Positions 7,214-15,040 of a stretch of 64,000 bases of DNA are shown here, piece by piece. This stretch comes from JAHJUB01 sp041653615 [NCBI: Candidatus Ratteibacteria bacterium] (GTDB taxonomy: Bacteria; Ratteibacteria; UBA8468; MWAK01). Position 1 is the stretch's first letter; every line of letters starts with the position of its first letter. The notes under the pieces were generated by a model, which was not told the DNA's origin, did not search any database, and saw nothing but the letters and a program-made list of their open reading frames with translations. The DNA lies in assembly GCA_041653615.1 (NCBI GenBank), contig JBAZEZ010000001.1, forward strand, positions 62,001 through 126,000, given 5' to 3'. The position numbers and the translations under genes were made by a program.

Positions 7214-8338
7214 TTACATTTCGGTCTCGCGCTTCTTTCTGATATAGGCAGGTTCGTCCTGGTTACTGCTTGGGGTCGCGAAGATAGAAGTTTCTTCCGT
7301 CTTTTCCTCTTTTTCCCGTCGGCGCAACTGACGCGGTAATTGTTCTTTCTCTTTCTCCTTCTTCTCAGGCACGGCATCAACTTTTTTTAACCCGGTGGCA
7401 ATTACCGTAACCTTAATCGCGTTGCCCAAACGTTGGTCCACCACGGTTCCGCAAAATCGTTCGGCCTGAGGAGTAAGCGATTCGTAAATCGTATCCGCAA
7501 CCTTTCGCACATCAAAGATGCCCAAATTTTCACCGCCGGCGATACTGATTAAAACACTGCGCGCCGTAACCAATTCTTCTCTCTTCAGGAATGGATTACT
7601 GATGGCCATACGGGCGGCTTCTTCCGGACGGTTAGAACCTTCTTCGGCGGAACCGGTTCCCATCAGACCGTCTCCGCCGTCCTCCACAATCTTGCGCAGG
7701 TCGGCAAAATCCAGATTCATGATACCCGGCTGGGTAATGAGGTCGGAAATCGAAGCCACTCCCTGGTAAAGAATTGCATCCACCATCGCGAAAGCAGCCG
7801 TAACGGACGTATCCGGAGACGCAATCTCAAATATCTTTTCGTTGGAAACCGTAATCAGGGTATCAAGGTGCTTGCGCAATTCCGCAAGTCCTTCGCGGGC
7901 GATTTCCATCCGAAGATTACCCTCGAAAGCAAAAGGCAGGGTGACAAAACCGAGTACTATGGCGCCGTTGTCTTTAGCGATTTTAGCAACCACCGGTCCG
8001 GCGCCGGTACCGGTGCCGCCGCCGAGTCCGCAGGTTAAAAAGACAACCTTGGCCCCTTTTAATAGTTCTGAAATCTGCGCCCGATCCTCGTTCGCGGCAA
8101 ACTTTCCCATTTCCGGATTAGCGCCGGTACCCAAACCTTCCGTCAGCCGACGGCCGATCTGAAGTTTAATCGGAACGGCGGCCGCAAGTAATGCCTGGCT
8201 ATCGGTATTAATCGCTACCAGGTCAACACCGGAAAGACGGTCTACCATCCGACTGACCGCGTTACCGCCGGCTCCGCCGACACCTACCACCTTAATGTTA
8301 ACTCCGGTACTATTTTCTTCCGGTTTAATTTTCAGCAT
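7214..8338 (-). CDS. ftsZ: Cell division protein FtsZ
   Basis: 374 residues from the ATG at 8338. This start has an AGAGGTG Shine-Dalgarno; the frame extends another 38 codons upstream, but those are repeat sequence. It is a tubulin-like GTPase that forms the Z ring. The signature GLGGGTGTGAGPVVA binds GTP; VGVGGAGGNAVSRM is the N-terminal nucleotide loop; NLDFADLRKI is the T7-region aspartate motif. The basic, variable linker ends in DEPAYIRKKRE, which corresponds to the C-terminal peptide that binds FtsA. It follows ftsA across a repeat-filled spacer. Confidence 0.97.
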   Translation of the reverse strand: MLKIKPEENSTGVNIKVVGVGGAGGNAVSRMVDRLSGVDLVAINTDSQALLAAAVPIKLQIGRRLTEGLGTGANPEMGKFAANEDRAQISELLKGAKVVFLTCGLGGGTGTGAGPVVAKIAKDNGAIVLGFVTLPFAFEGNLRMEIAREGLAELRKHLDTLITVSNEKIFEIASPDTSVTAAFAMVDAILYQGVASISDLITQPGIMNLDFADLRKIVEDGGDGLMGTGSAEEGSNRPEEAARMAISNPFLKREELVTARSVLISIAGGENLGIFDVRKVADTIYESLTPQAERFCGTVVDQRLGNAIKVTVIATGLKKVDAVPEKKEKEKEQLPRQLRRREKEEKTEETSIFATPSSNQDEPAYIRKKRETEM

Positions 8339-8366
8339 ATTTTCACCTCTTGTCCATACAATAATT

Positions 8367-8521
8367 GGACGCAGATTACCGCAGATAAGCGCAGATACAG
8401 ATTTAAAAACTAATGTAGTCGCCGAGCTTGCTCGGCGTTTTAAAAGAGCCAACCAAGGTTGGCGAATACAAAATAATTATTTTATAGCATTATCCTGTAG
8501 TTTCTGCGTTCATCTGCGTCC
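8367..8521. repeat. GGACGCAGAT element (family A), copy 1, with nested hairpins
   Basis: The left end carries GGACGCAGAT and three CGCAGAT units; the right end is TCTGCGTTCATCTGCGTCC. The terminal inverted repeats enclose a GCCGAGC-tt-GCTCGGC hairpin (8421-8436) and a GCCAACC...GGTTGGC hairpin. It fills the ftsA-ftsZ spacer. Related copies are at 37158-37252 and 47682-47809. Confidence 0.85.
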
Positions 8522-8540
8522 AAAAATAAATCCAATATGG

Positions 8541-9758
8541 TTAAAAAAGTTCGTCCCAGAAACGACTCACCTTGCCGATCGCTTTCCTGATACCTGACTT
8601 CCGGGGAGAATCCTGGTTATTATCCGTCTGCTTTTCCGCGGAAGCCTGCACCACGCCTAACACCGCGTTATAGGCCGGATTTTTCAAAACTTTTTCCCAT
8701 CCGTGAAACCGGTGAGCGGTCCCGATTCTAACCGGCATATCCAATTCCGATTCTAAAAATTCCGACAAACCCGGCAAAAGAGCGCCGCCTCCGCCCAAAA
8801 CCAGGCCCGCGGTAAACGCCGGACGGTATTTCAGGAAAATTGACCGGAAAGGAATTAACATATCTTTTAATTCCGCCTCGATAATCTCGGCTACTTCGCG
8901 GCGGTTAGTTGTTTGTTTGGATTCCCCTTGAATATTGGAGAGCGATAATTCCCGGGGTTCCACATCCAGCAGACAGGAACCGTATTCTTTCTTAATTCTT
9001 TCCGACTCGATGGAAGTAGTTTTAAGACAAACAGCGAGAGCATAATTAATCCGGTCGCCGCCGCGGCCCAAAACTTCAATCTCCCGAAGGGTGGGTTCAA
9101 AAATCAAAAGAGTGGAAGCACTTCGTCCAAAATCAAAATAAGCCACCCCGGATTCCAGTTCCTCAGGAGTAAGGACCGCTTCGGCCGCCACCAGCGGCGC
9201 AAAAAAGATTGATTTGGTTTCCAGATGCACTTCTTCCAAACAACGCTTCAGGTCTTTAACCCGCTTAGCGGCAGCCGTCACCGTAAAAAGGCCCACACCG
9301 AGACGCTCACCGGACATTCCCACCGGATCCTTTATCTGCCGACGATCATCCAACAGATACTCCTGAATTATGGTATGAACTATTTCATGTTCGGATGAAG
9401 CGCCGGGAAAAGCTTTTTTAACTACTTCCTGCCGGTCTGTTTCCATCACCTCACCCTGACGATTTCTGACCTCAAGAGACCCTTGTCTTTTGTCAACACG
9501 GAAATAATCTCCGAAAAGACACAGGTTTACGGAACGAATCGCTTTACCGGATAATGATTCCGCTTCCATCACGGCCTTTTCCACCGTGGCGCTCAATTCC
9601 GGGATGCTGGTAACCGCGCCATTTTTCAACCCCACCGTGGGAACAGCGGCAAACCCCAAAACTTCAAAACCGGGCCCGCGGGGAGTCGCCACGACAACTG
9701 ATGTTTTATCCGAACCAATTTCAATGCCGGCCAAAAAATCGTTTCCGTTTGTTGCCAT
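8541..9758 (-). CDS. ftsA: Cell division protein FtsA
   Basis: 405 residues, actin-like fold. It tethers FtsZ to the membrane and recruits late divisome proteins. The N-terminal phosphate-1 motif is LAGIEIGSDKTSVVVA; ESGVAYFDFGRSASTLLIF is phosphate-2; VLGGGGALLPGL is the adenosine motif. The C-terminus IRKAIGKVSRFWDELF is an amphipathic membrane-targeting helix. Size and order (ftsQ-ftsA-ftsZ) are canonical. Confidence 0.95.
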   Translation of the reverse strand: MATNGNDFLAGIEIGSDKTSVVVATPRGPGFEVLGFAAVPTVGLKNGAVTSIPELSATVEKAVMEAESLSGKAIRSVNLCLFGDYFRVDKRQGSLEVRNRQGEVMETDRQEVVKKAFPGASSEHEIVHTIIQEYLLDDRRQIKDPVGMSGERLGVGLFTVTAAAKRVKDLKRCLEEVHLETKSIFFAPLVAAEAVLTPEELESGVAYFDFGRSASTLLIFEPTLREIEVLGRGGDRINYALAVCLKTTSIESERIKKEYGSCLLDVEPRELSLSNIQGESKQTTNRREVAEIIEAELKDMLIPFRSIFLKYRPAFTAGLVLGGGGALLPGLSEFLESELDMPVRIGTAHRFHGWEKVLKNPAYNAVLGVVQASAEKQTDNNQDSPRKSGIRKAIGKVSRFWDELF

Positions 9759-9850
9759 AAGATTTTATGGGGGTCTAATTCACCTCATCCGCCATAACCT
9801 GGCGAATGATTCAGCCGCGCGAAATCACCGGGCGCCCTGAATGACACTCT

Positions 9851-10594
9851 CTATGTTTTTCCTGCGTTTGCTTCCGCTGCCGGCAAAAAAACCGGGTCAT
9901 CAAAACGCAGATCCAGATATTCATATCTTAAACCTTTCTGTTTAAATTCGGCAAATAACTGACGAAAAACCGATAGTTTTTCTTCCAAAAATTCCTTCGG
10001 TAAACGAATCGTCTCGCCGGTATTAAGAACTAAGGTCAGAAAACCGGGAGAAAAAGCCACCGATTGCAGGGAAACAAAAGGACGGCAACGTTCAACAACC
10101 GAAACAGCCGGTAATATTGAGCCGGGTAAATCAGCGGGCGTCAAGCCGTAAATCTCCAACGCGGGTTTATCGGAACATCTTTCCTCCGGAACAATCATCC
10201 CGTCTCTGGTCATTAAAAAACGCTTGGTCGGAAGCACAAGGTACGCAAAAGGAGTCCGCGGAATTACCGAAACATGGAGAGCATCGGGAAAAGTACGGTG
10301 CACCGCTACTCCGGAAACCCAGGGATCATTCCTGGCCCTGTCTGCTATTTCCGAGAGGGAAACCGTAAATATGTTCCGCCCGCAAAAAGATGAAAGGTCA
10401 AGCCCGGGAATATCCGCCGTAACTTTTTTAATCTTGAAGAGCGGGCTGTAAAAAATACCCATTGACATTGAATAGATAATATAAACAAACGCCGGAATTG
10501 CCGCCATAAAAACCAGGAAACACCAGGGACGGTTCCGGGATTTTTCCTCTTTCGCGCGTCTGCTTTTGAATTTTTGCGGGCTTCTTTTTTTCAT
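9851..10594 (-). CDS. ftsQ: Cell division protein FtsQ/DivIB
   Basis: 247 residues: a basic cytoplasmic N-terminus, one transmembrane helix at about 24-46 (WCFLVFMAAIPAFVYIIYSM), then a POTRA-like domain (FKIKKVTADIPG...) and the FtsQ beta domain (PRTPFAYLVLPTKRFLMTRD). It is a periplasmic scaffold for FtsB/FtsL in the divisome. It sits between ddl and ftsA in the classical order, 92 bp before ftsA. Primary sequence is poorly conserved in this family, so position contributes strongly to the call. Confidence 0.9.
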   Translation of the reverse strand: MKKRSPQKFKSRRAKEEKSRNRPWCFLVFMAAIPAFVYIIYSMSMGIFYSPLFKIKKVTADIPGLDLSSFCGRNIFTVSLSEIADRARNDPWVSGVAVHRTFPDALHVSVIPRTPFAYLVLPTKRFLMTRDGMIVPEERCSDKPALEIYGLTPADLPGSILPAVSVVERCRPFVSLQSVAFSPGFLTLVLNTGETIRLPKEFLEEKLSVFRQLFAEFKQKGLRYEYLDLRFDDPVFLPAAEANAGKT

Positions 10595-10611
10595 GCGTTT
10601 ATAACTACTAA

Positions 10612-11493
10612 TTATCGCTCCCGGGCCAGTTCTACCAACTGCCGGGTCAATTCACCGAAAGAAATACCGGCCGCGGCAGCCGCCTCCGGAAAGAGACTGG
10701 TTGCGGTGAAACCCGGTATAGTATTGACATCTAAAAGATAGGGGTTGCCGTTTTGGTCAATGATAACCTCGCTGCGCGAAAGACCGCGACAACCCAACAA
10801 CCGGTGAGCGGCAAGCACCACTTCACCCGCCCGGCATACCCATTTAAACGGAAGTTCCGGCGGTATCAAATGCCGGCTTCCACCCGGCGCGTATTTTGCC
10901 TGGTAATCGTAGAAACCGCTGGCCGGCACAATCTGAATGGCAGGTAGTATCCGGGGGTTTTCGTTGCCCAGGATACCAACGGTAATTTCGATTCCGGAAA
11001 TGAATTTTTCCGTCAGAATACGCGCGTCATATTTTCGGGCAAGGGCAAGAGCGGCCGCCAAGTCATTTTTCTTTTTAACGATGGAGATTCCCAGCGTGGA
11101 ACCGCCGTGAGCCGGCTTGACAACTAACGGAAGGTCTCGCGGCAGACAAGCAGGCGGAACCGGCAATCCGGCCGAAACAAAGAGGTGTTTCGAAAGGATT
11201 TTGTCTATCGCCAGTCCACTGGCCAATATCCCGCTACCGGTGTAAGGCAATCCGAGAGTTTCCAAAAACCCCTGAATTGTTCCGTCTTCTCCTTTACCGC
11301 CGTGCAGAGCAATGAAAACAGCGTATATGTTCTTTACGCCCAACAATTTCGCGGGAAAATCCGGTTCGATCGGGTCTAAAACCTTTACGGCAAATCCGCC
11401 TTCTTTCAGGGCCCGGGCCACACCGGTTCCGCTGCGAAGAGAAACTTCCCTTTCCGGAGAATCTCCGCCGGCCAAAACCACCACCGTCTTCAT
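10612..11493 (-). CDS. ddl: D-alanine--D-alanine ligase
   Basis: 293 residues, ATP-grasp fold. It joins two D-Ala for peptidoglycan precursor synthesis. Family segments: VVLAGGDSPEREVSLRSG at the N-terminus, FIALHGGKGEDGTIQGFLE in domain 1, LPLVVKPAHGGSTLGI for the ATP-grasp loop, and DQNGNPYLLDVNTIPGFTAT with the Mg-binding residues. Its start overlaps the murB stop by 4 bp (ATGA), implying translational coupling. Confidence 0.96.
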   Translation of the reverse strand: MKTVVVLAGGDSPEREVSLRSGTGVARALKEGGFAVKVLDPIEPDFPAKLLGVKNIYAVFIALHGGKGEDGTIQGFLETLGLPYTGSGILASGLAIDKILSKHLFVSAGLPVPPACLPRDLPLVVKPAHGGSTLGISIVKKKNDLAAALALARKYDARILTEKFISGIEITVGILGNENPRILPAIQIVPASGFYDYQAKYAPGGSRHLIPPELPFKWVCRAGEVVLAAHRLLGCRGLSRSEVIIDQNGNPYLLDVNTIPGFTATSLFPEAAAAAGISFGELTRQLVELARER

Positions 11494-12353
11494 AAGATTT
11501 TTATTTCTAATTCCAAACTAACGTTAAATTTATCGTAAACCACTTTCCGAATCTTTTCAATTAAACCTACAACGTCGGCAGCGGTAGCGTGGTCAATATT
11601 GAGAATGAAATTGGCGTGTTTATCCGAAACAACCGCGCCTCCCCGACGCCAGCCCTTACAACCGGCCGACTCAATCAGGCGTCCGGCCGCTTCACCGGCT
11701 GGATTCTTGAATATGGAACCGGCGGACGGATATCCCCTAGGCTGACTGCTGTTTCGCCCGAAAATATGAGCGTTGATCTTCTGCTTGATTTCATCGTTCC
11801 GCCCAACCGGTTTTGCCTCCAGACTTGCGGAAACAATAAACGGAAAACGGGACAAACCGGAATAACGATAGGAAAAAGATGCTTCCGCGGCGGTTAATTC
11901 TACTTCCTCCAAATTTTCATCCAACACTTTTATCCCGGCAACCACCAGGGAAATAGATTGTTCTTTAGGGGCTCTAACTCCGGAATTCATAAGCAAAACG
12001 CCGCCGAGCGACCCGGGAATCCCGGTCAAAAATTCAAATCCGGCCAAATTATATTTTACCCCAAATTTAAGTATTTGCGAAACAAGAACGCCGCTTTCCG
12101 CCTGAACATACTTACCGATCCGCGAAATCCGATTAAGTCTTCGGGTGGAAATAACAATACCATTAAAACCTTCATCCCGAATCAAAAGATTACTGCCGGC
12201 GCCCAGTATGAAAAAAGATTGATTTTTCTCCTTTGCCCGACTGACCAGTTCTTTTACCTCGCGAAGGTTCTCCGGTTCCGCAAAAAGAGCAGCCCTTCCT
12301 CCAATCTTGAAAGTGGTGTATTTCGCCAGCGGTTCGTTAGATTTAATAACCAT
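11490..12353 (-). CDS. murB: UDP-N-acetylenolpyruvoylglucosamine reductase MurB
   Basis: 287 residues. This FAD-dependent enzyme reduces the enolpyruvyl group to give UDP-MurNAc. The N-terminal YTTFKIGGRAALFAEPEN and FFILGAGSNLLIRDEGF are the FAD-binding signatures; GVLLMNSGVRA follows; PSAGSIFKNP contains the catalytic serine. The length fits the shorter MurB class. It lies between truA and ddl in the dcw-type cluster. Confidence 0.96.
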   Translation of the reverse strand: MVIKSNEPLAKYTTFKIGGRAALFAEPENLREVKELVSRAKEKNQSFFILGAGSNLLIRDEGFNGIVISTRRLNRISRIGKYVQAESGVLVSQILKFGVKYNLAGFEFLTGIPGSLGGVLLMNSGVRAPKEQSISLVVAGIKVLDENLEEVELTAAEASFSYRYSGLSRFPFIVSASLEAKPVGRNDEIKQKINAHIFGRNSSQPRGYPSAGSIFKNPAGEAAGRLIESAGCKGWRRGGAVVSDKHANFILNIDHATAADVVGLIEKIRKVVYDKFNVSLELEIKIL

Positions 12354-12375
12354 TTACGATTCACTATTCCCGCAT

Positions 12376-13173
12376 CTAATACTTTACCCACAACAAAGTA
12401 AGGCCGTAAGCCGGCATGGTCTTTCCGGCTTTTCTCCGGTCGCCTGATTCCAAAATTCCTTGTACTGCCTCCGGCTTAATTTTACCCCGCCCGACTTCCA
12501 GAAGCGTACCAACGATGTTCCGAACCATCTTATAGAGAAATCCGCTGCCCACGACGGTAATGCCAACCAACCCAACCGCCCGAAAAAGGTCTAAAGGCTC
12601 CTCTCTTACCGTCAAGTTGTAAATAGTTCTTACCGGATCCTTAACTTTACGCCCGCCTTCGGCGGACGAAGCTGCCTTCGACGGGCGAAGTCCGCTGGCC
12701 TGGAAAGCGGTAAAATCGTGCCGGCCGACCAGGTAAGCGCCTGCCTGACGCATATTTTTCAAATTCAATTTTTCCGGGAAGAAATAGGCGTAGGGTGAAA
12801 TAAGCGGATTCGCCGCGCTCGTATTTTGAATCAGGTAACGATAGGCCTTTTTTTTCGCCTGAAACTGAGGGTGAAAATCATCAGACACCTTTTGGACGGA
12901 AAGAATCCGAACGCTGTCGGGAAGAAGCCCGTTCAACCCCTGTATTATATTTTCGGCGGAACGGTTAACGTCCGTTCGAAATGCCACCACCTGTCCCAGA
13001 CTGTGCACGCCGGCATCAGTACGTCCGGAAGCAATCACCCCGACCTTCTCGCACAAAATACGCGCCAGGGTCTCTTCCACGGTTTCCTGCAGAGAATTTC
13101 CGTTATTCTGTTTTTGCCACCCGCAGAAATCAGTACCCCGGTAAGAAACAATCAGCTTAAAGGTCTGTTTCAT
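12376..13173 (-). CDS. truA: tRNA pseudouridine(38-40) synthase TruA, with an in-frame repeat insertion
   Basis: 265 residues. It isomerises uridines 38-40 of the tRNA anticodon arm. The catalytic aspartate is in VIASGRTDAGVHSLGQV; YRGTDFCGWQKQ is the N-terminal family motif; GSGFLYKMVRNIVGTLLEVG is the C-terminal one. Between HDFTAFQASG and VKDPVRTIYNL, residues about 159-175 (RPSKAASSAEGGRK) are not part of the usual fold and are encoded by a palindromic repeat (12650-12696). Core motifs on both sides are intact, so the enzyme is probably functional with a surface-loop insertion. Confidence 0.94.
   Translation of the reverse strand: MKQTFKLIVSYRGTDFCGWQKQNNGNSLQETVEETLARILCEKVGVIASGRTDAGVHSLGQVVAFRTDVNRSAENIIQGLNGLLPDSVRILSVQKVSDDFHPQFQAKKKAYRYLIQNTSAANPLISPYAYFFPEKLNLKNMRQAGAYLVGRHDFTAFQASGLRPSKAASSAEGGRKVKDPVRTIYNLTVREEPLDLFRAVGLVGITVVGSGFLYKMVRNIVGTLLEVGRGKIKPEAVQGILESGDRRKAGKTMPAYGLTLLWVKY
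12650..12696. repeat. Palindromic repeat translated inside truA
   Basis: CGCCCG (12650-12655) pairs with CGGGCG (12682-12687), and GCGGAC (12662-12667) with GTCCGC (12690-12695). The GCCTTCGGCGGACGAAGC style matches the GCCTTGGC/GAAGGCGG intergenic hairpins elsewhere in the window. Confidence 0.75.
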
Positions 13174-13181
13174 AACAGACC

Positions 13182-14216
13182 CTAGATACGGTCACAAGAA
13201 AAATATTTTTTTCGCAGCAGTGATTCCCCTATCTGCACCGCATTCAGCGCGGCGCCCTTACGCAAATTATCGGACACTATCCAGAACGATATCCCGTTTT
13301 CGCAGGAAAGGTCTTTGCGGATACGGCCGACAAAAACCTCGTCCCGTCCGGCCGCTAGAATTGGTAGCGGATATAATGACTTATTCGGTTCGTCGATAAC
13401 CAATACGCCCGGCGTAGATTTCAGGATTTCGGTTGCCTGGGCAGCCGAAAGTTTTTCGGCAAAATCAACGGTTACCGCCTCACTGTGTCCGATATACACC
13501 GGAACCCTCACGCAGGTTGCGGTAATCATCAAGGAATCATCACCCATAATCTTCCGGGTTTCATTAATCATCTTCATCTCTTCTTTGGTGTAGCCGTTTT
13601 CCAAAAAAACGTCGATTTGGGGAATGAGGTTGTGGGCAATCTGGTGCGCGAAAACAAGCGGATTTACCCGGTTTCCTTCCGCCAAGGCCTTAATTTGGGA
13701 TTCCAACTCTACGATTGCTTTCTGACCAGCCCCGGAAACCGCCTGGTAAGTTGAAACAATAACCCGCTTAATGCGCGCCCGCAGGTGCAAGGGATAAAGC
13801 GCGCATACCATTTGAATTGTAGAACAATTGGGGTTGGCGATTATCTTTTTCTCCGGCCGCAACGCATCTGCGTTTAGCTCGGGTACTACCAGAGGTACCG
13901 CTTCATCCATGCGCCAACAGGCAGAATTGTCAACTACAAAAATTCCTAACTTCGCGGCAATCGGCGCATATTCCCGGCTGATAGCGGTACCGGCGGAGAA
14001 AAAAAGCAAGTCAATATTCCGGTCAAATGAATCCGGGGTCAACCGCTCAATCCGAACCATACTGCCCCGAAAAGGAACGGGCTTTCCTTCGGAGCGCACG
14101 GAAGCAAAGAGGCGAAGGGACTCCACCGGAAAATTACGCTCCTCCAAAATGGAAACCATCCGTCGTCCTACGGCGCCGGAGGCGCCAACCACACCGACTC
14201 TTAGGGTCTGTCTCAT
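13182..14216 (-). CDS. asd: Aspartate-semialdehyde dehydrogenase
   Basis: 344 residues. It reduces aspartyl phosphate to the semialdehyde, the branch point to lysine/DAP and threonine (hom and thrC are at 51986-54431). GVVGASGAVGRRMVSIL is the NADP-binding loop and IANPNCSTIQMV carries the catalytic cysteine. The start codon ATGAGACAGACC lies inside the terminal inverted repeat of a 162-bp MITE (14204-14365); the first residues MRQTL are mostly element-encoded, and no Shine-Dalgarno is visible. The family core begins only six residues later, so no downstream start is plausible. Confidence 0.95.
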   Translation of the reverse strand: MRQTLRVGVVGASGAVGRRMVSILEERNFPVESLRLFASVRSEGKPVPFRGSMVRIERLTPDSFDRNIDLLFFSAGTAISREYAPIAAKLGIFVVDNSACWRMDEAVPLVVPELNADALRPEKKIIANPNCSTIQMVCALYPLHLRARIKRVIVSTYQAVSGAGQKAIVELESQIKALAEGNRVNPLVFAHQIAHNLIPQIDVFLENGYTKEEMKMINETRKIMGDDSLMITATCVRVPVYIGHSEAVTVDFAEKLSAAQATEILKSTPGVLVIDEPNKSLYPLPILAAGRDEVFVGRIRKDLSCENGISFWIVSDNLRKGAALNAVQIGESLLRKKYFSCDRI

Positions 14217-14365
14217 AATAAAATTGCCGATTGGAAGCCCCGCTTTTGGGTCATTGCGGCGTTGCCCATCTATTGAGTAGTACAGTGACTACACAATTTT
14301 TTCGCTCCTTGTCTCACTCCAAAATCGCCTCCGGCAAATAGGCAATTTTATTATGAGACAGACCC
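14204..14365. mobile_element. 162-bp MITE with perfect 25-bp terminal inverted repeats
   Basis: The 25 bases at 14204-14228 (beginning GGGTCTGTCTCATAAT) are an exact inverted copy of 14341-14365. The element is flanked by the direct trinucleotide TTA (14201-14203 and 14366-14368), a plausible target duplication. It has no open frame. A TNA duplication would fit IS5-superfamily (IS1031-type) transposition, which is an inference. Both ends carry an outward-facing ATGAGACAGACCC. Confidence 0.9.
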
Positions 14366-14378
14366 TTAAGGCAGCAAA

Positions 14379-14606
14379 TTATTTCTTCTTTCGCAAAATC
14401 ACTTTGTAGTCGCGGGGACCGCGGACAGGCACCTTGGCTTCCTGCACAATTACATGCCCTTCCCGCGCCAACCAACCCAGACTCATTAAAAGATAATCGC
14501 GCGGGTCATCAATATCCCGGCAGAGTTCCTTGAGCAAAGCGCCTTCCGGCTTCTTATCAAGGTACTGCCAGATATCACCAGCCACAAAACCAATCTTGGT
14601 AATCAT
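14379..14606 (-). CDS. Winged helix-turn-helix domain protein (DUF2582-like)
   Basis: 75 residues, a single winged-helix domain: GDIWQYLDKKPEGALLKELC (helices 1-2), DPRDYLLMSLGWLAREGHV (recognition region), and a beta-wing VPVRGPRDYKVILRKKK. This resembles the small DUF2582 family, whose biochemical role is not established. The Shine-Dalgarno GGAGG sits at the edge of a large palindromic repeat directly upstream. It could be a small DNA-binding regulator; no target is evident. Confidence 0.7.
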   Translation of the reverse strand: MITKIGFVAGDIWQYLDKKPEGALLKELCRDIDDPRDYLLMSLGWLAREGHVIVQEAKVPVRGPRDYKVILRKKK

Positions 14607-14618
14607 GCGTCCTCCTTT

Positions 14619-14698
14619 GCCCGCCGTAGCATGGACGCCGGGGGCGGCGAAGCCGCTTCTGTCAGGCGTCCAGTTTGCGAAGGTGGGCTTTCGATCAC
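14619..14698. repeat. 80-bp cruciform repeat (family D), copy upstream of the wHTH gene
   Basis: GCCCGCC (14619-14625) pairs with GGTGGGC (14692-14698), and GGACGCC (14633-14639) pairs with GGCGTCC (14665-14671), with a GCGGC/GCCGC inner stem. The same architecture and sequence occur at 54848-54921 (inverted) and 46451-46525. Confidence 0.85.
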
Positions 14699-14729
14699 TA
14701 ACGTTCCCTCAATATAACACGATAACGCA

Positions 14730-14954
14730 TCATTTCTTGTTCAAATTACCGCAACGCGGGCAACGGGAAAAACGCTCGGCGATGCTGTCGATATATTGAT
14801 ACAAACACAAACCGCAAGCCCACTCCCGGTTTTCCTTTGGACTTAAATCGGCTGCCCGACGACGGCTTTCGCTGACCAGCCAGAGCAGGGAGATGATTCC
14901 AACCCCAACCAACAAATAAAGGCCCAGCGCCAAACTTAAATCTATCGGTATCAT
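14730..14954 (-). CDS. Small membrane protein with a C-terminal zinc ribbon
   Basis: 74 residues: an N-terminal hydrophobic helix (LALGLYLLVGVGIISLLWLV), a short basic linker, then WACGLCLYQYIDSIAERFSR and CPRCG, two CxxC pairs spaced like a zinc ribbon. No recognised family. The topology suggests a membrane-anchored cytoplasmic metal-binding domain. It is divergent from queF, with 86 bp between starts. Confidence 0.6.
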   Translation of the reverse strand: MIPIDLSLALGLYLLVGVGIISLLWLVSESRRRAADLSPKENREWACGLCLYQYIDSIAERFSRCPRCGNLNKK

Positions 14955-15024
14955 AGGGATTACTCCGTATTTATTCTACCTCAAACCTTGCCAGTTTGTC
15001 TATCAGAACAAGTTCAGAAAAATG

Positions 15025-15033
15025 TGTTATAAT
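15025..15033 (+). promoter_or_regulatory. Extended -10 promoter of queF
   Basis: TGTTATAAT is a perfect extended -10 (TGnTATAAT). The queF ATG follows 7 nt later, so the transcript is predicted to be leaderless. No clear -35 is visible. Confidence 0.75.
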
Positions 15034-15040
15034 AAATCTT

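Noticed and set aside
8339-8452. 38-codon N-terminal extension of ftsZ
   Set aside because: The extension is family A and hairpin repeat DNA. The ATG at 8338 has a proper Shine-Dalgarno and begins where FtsZ proteins begin.
14955-15040. preQ1 riboswitch before queF
   Set aside because: The -10 is only 7 nt before the ATG, so there is no leader to hold one.
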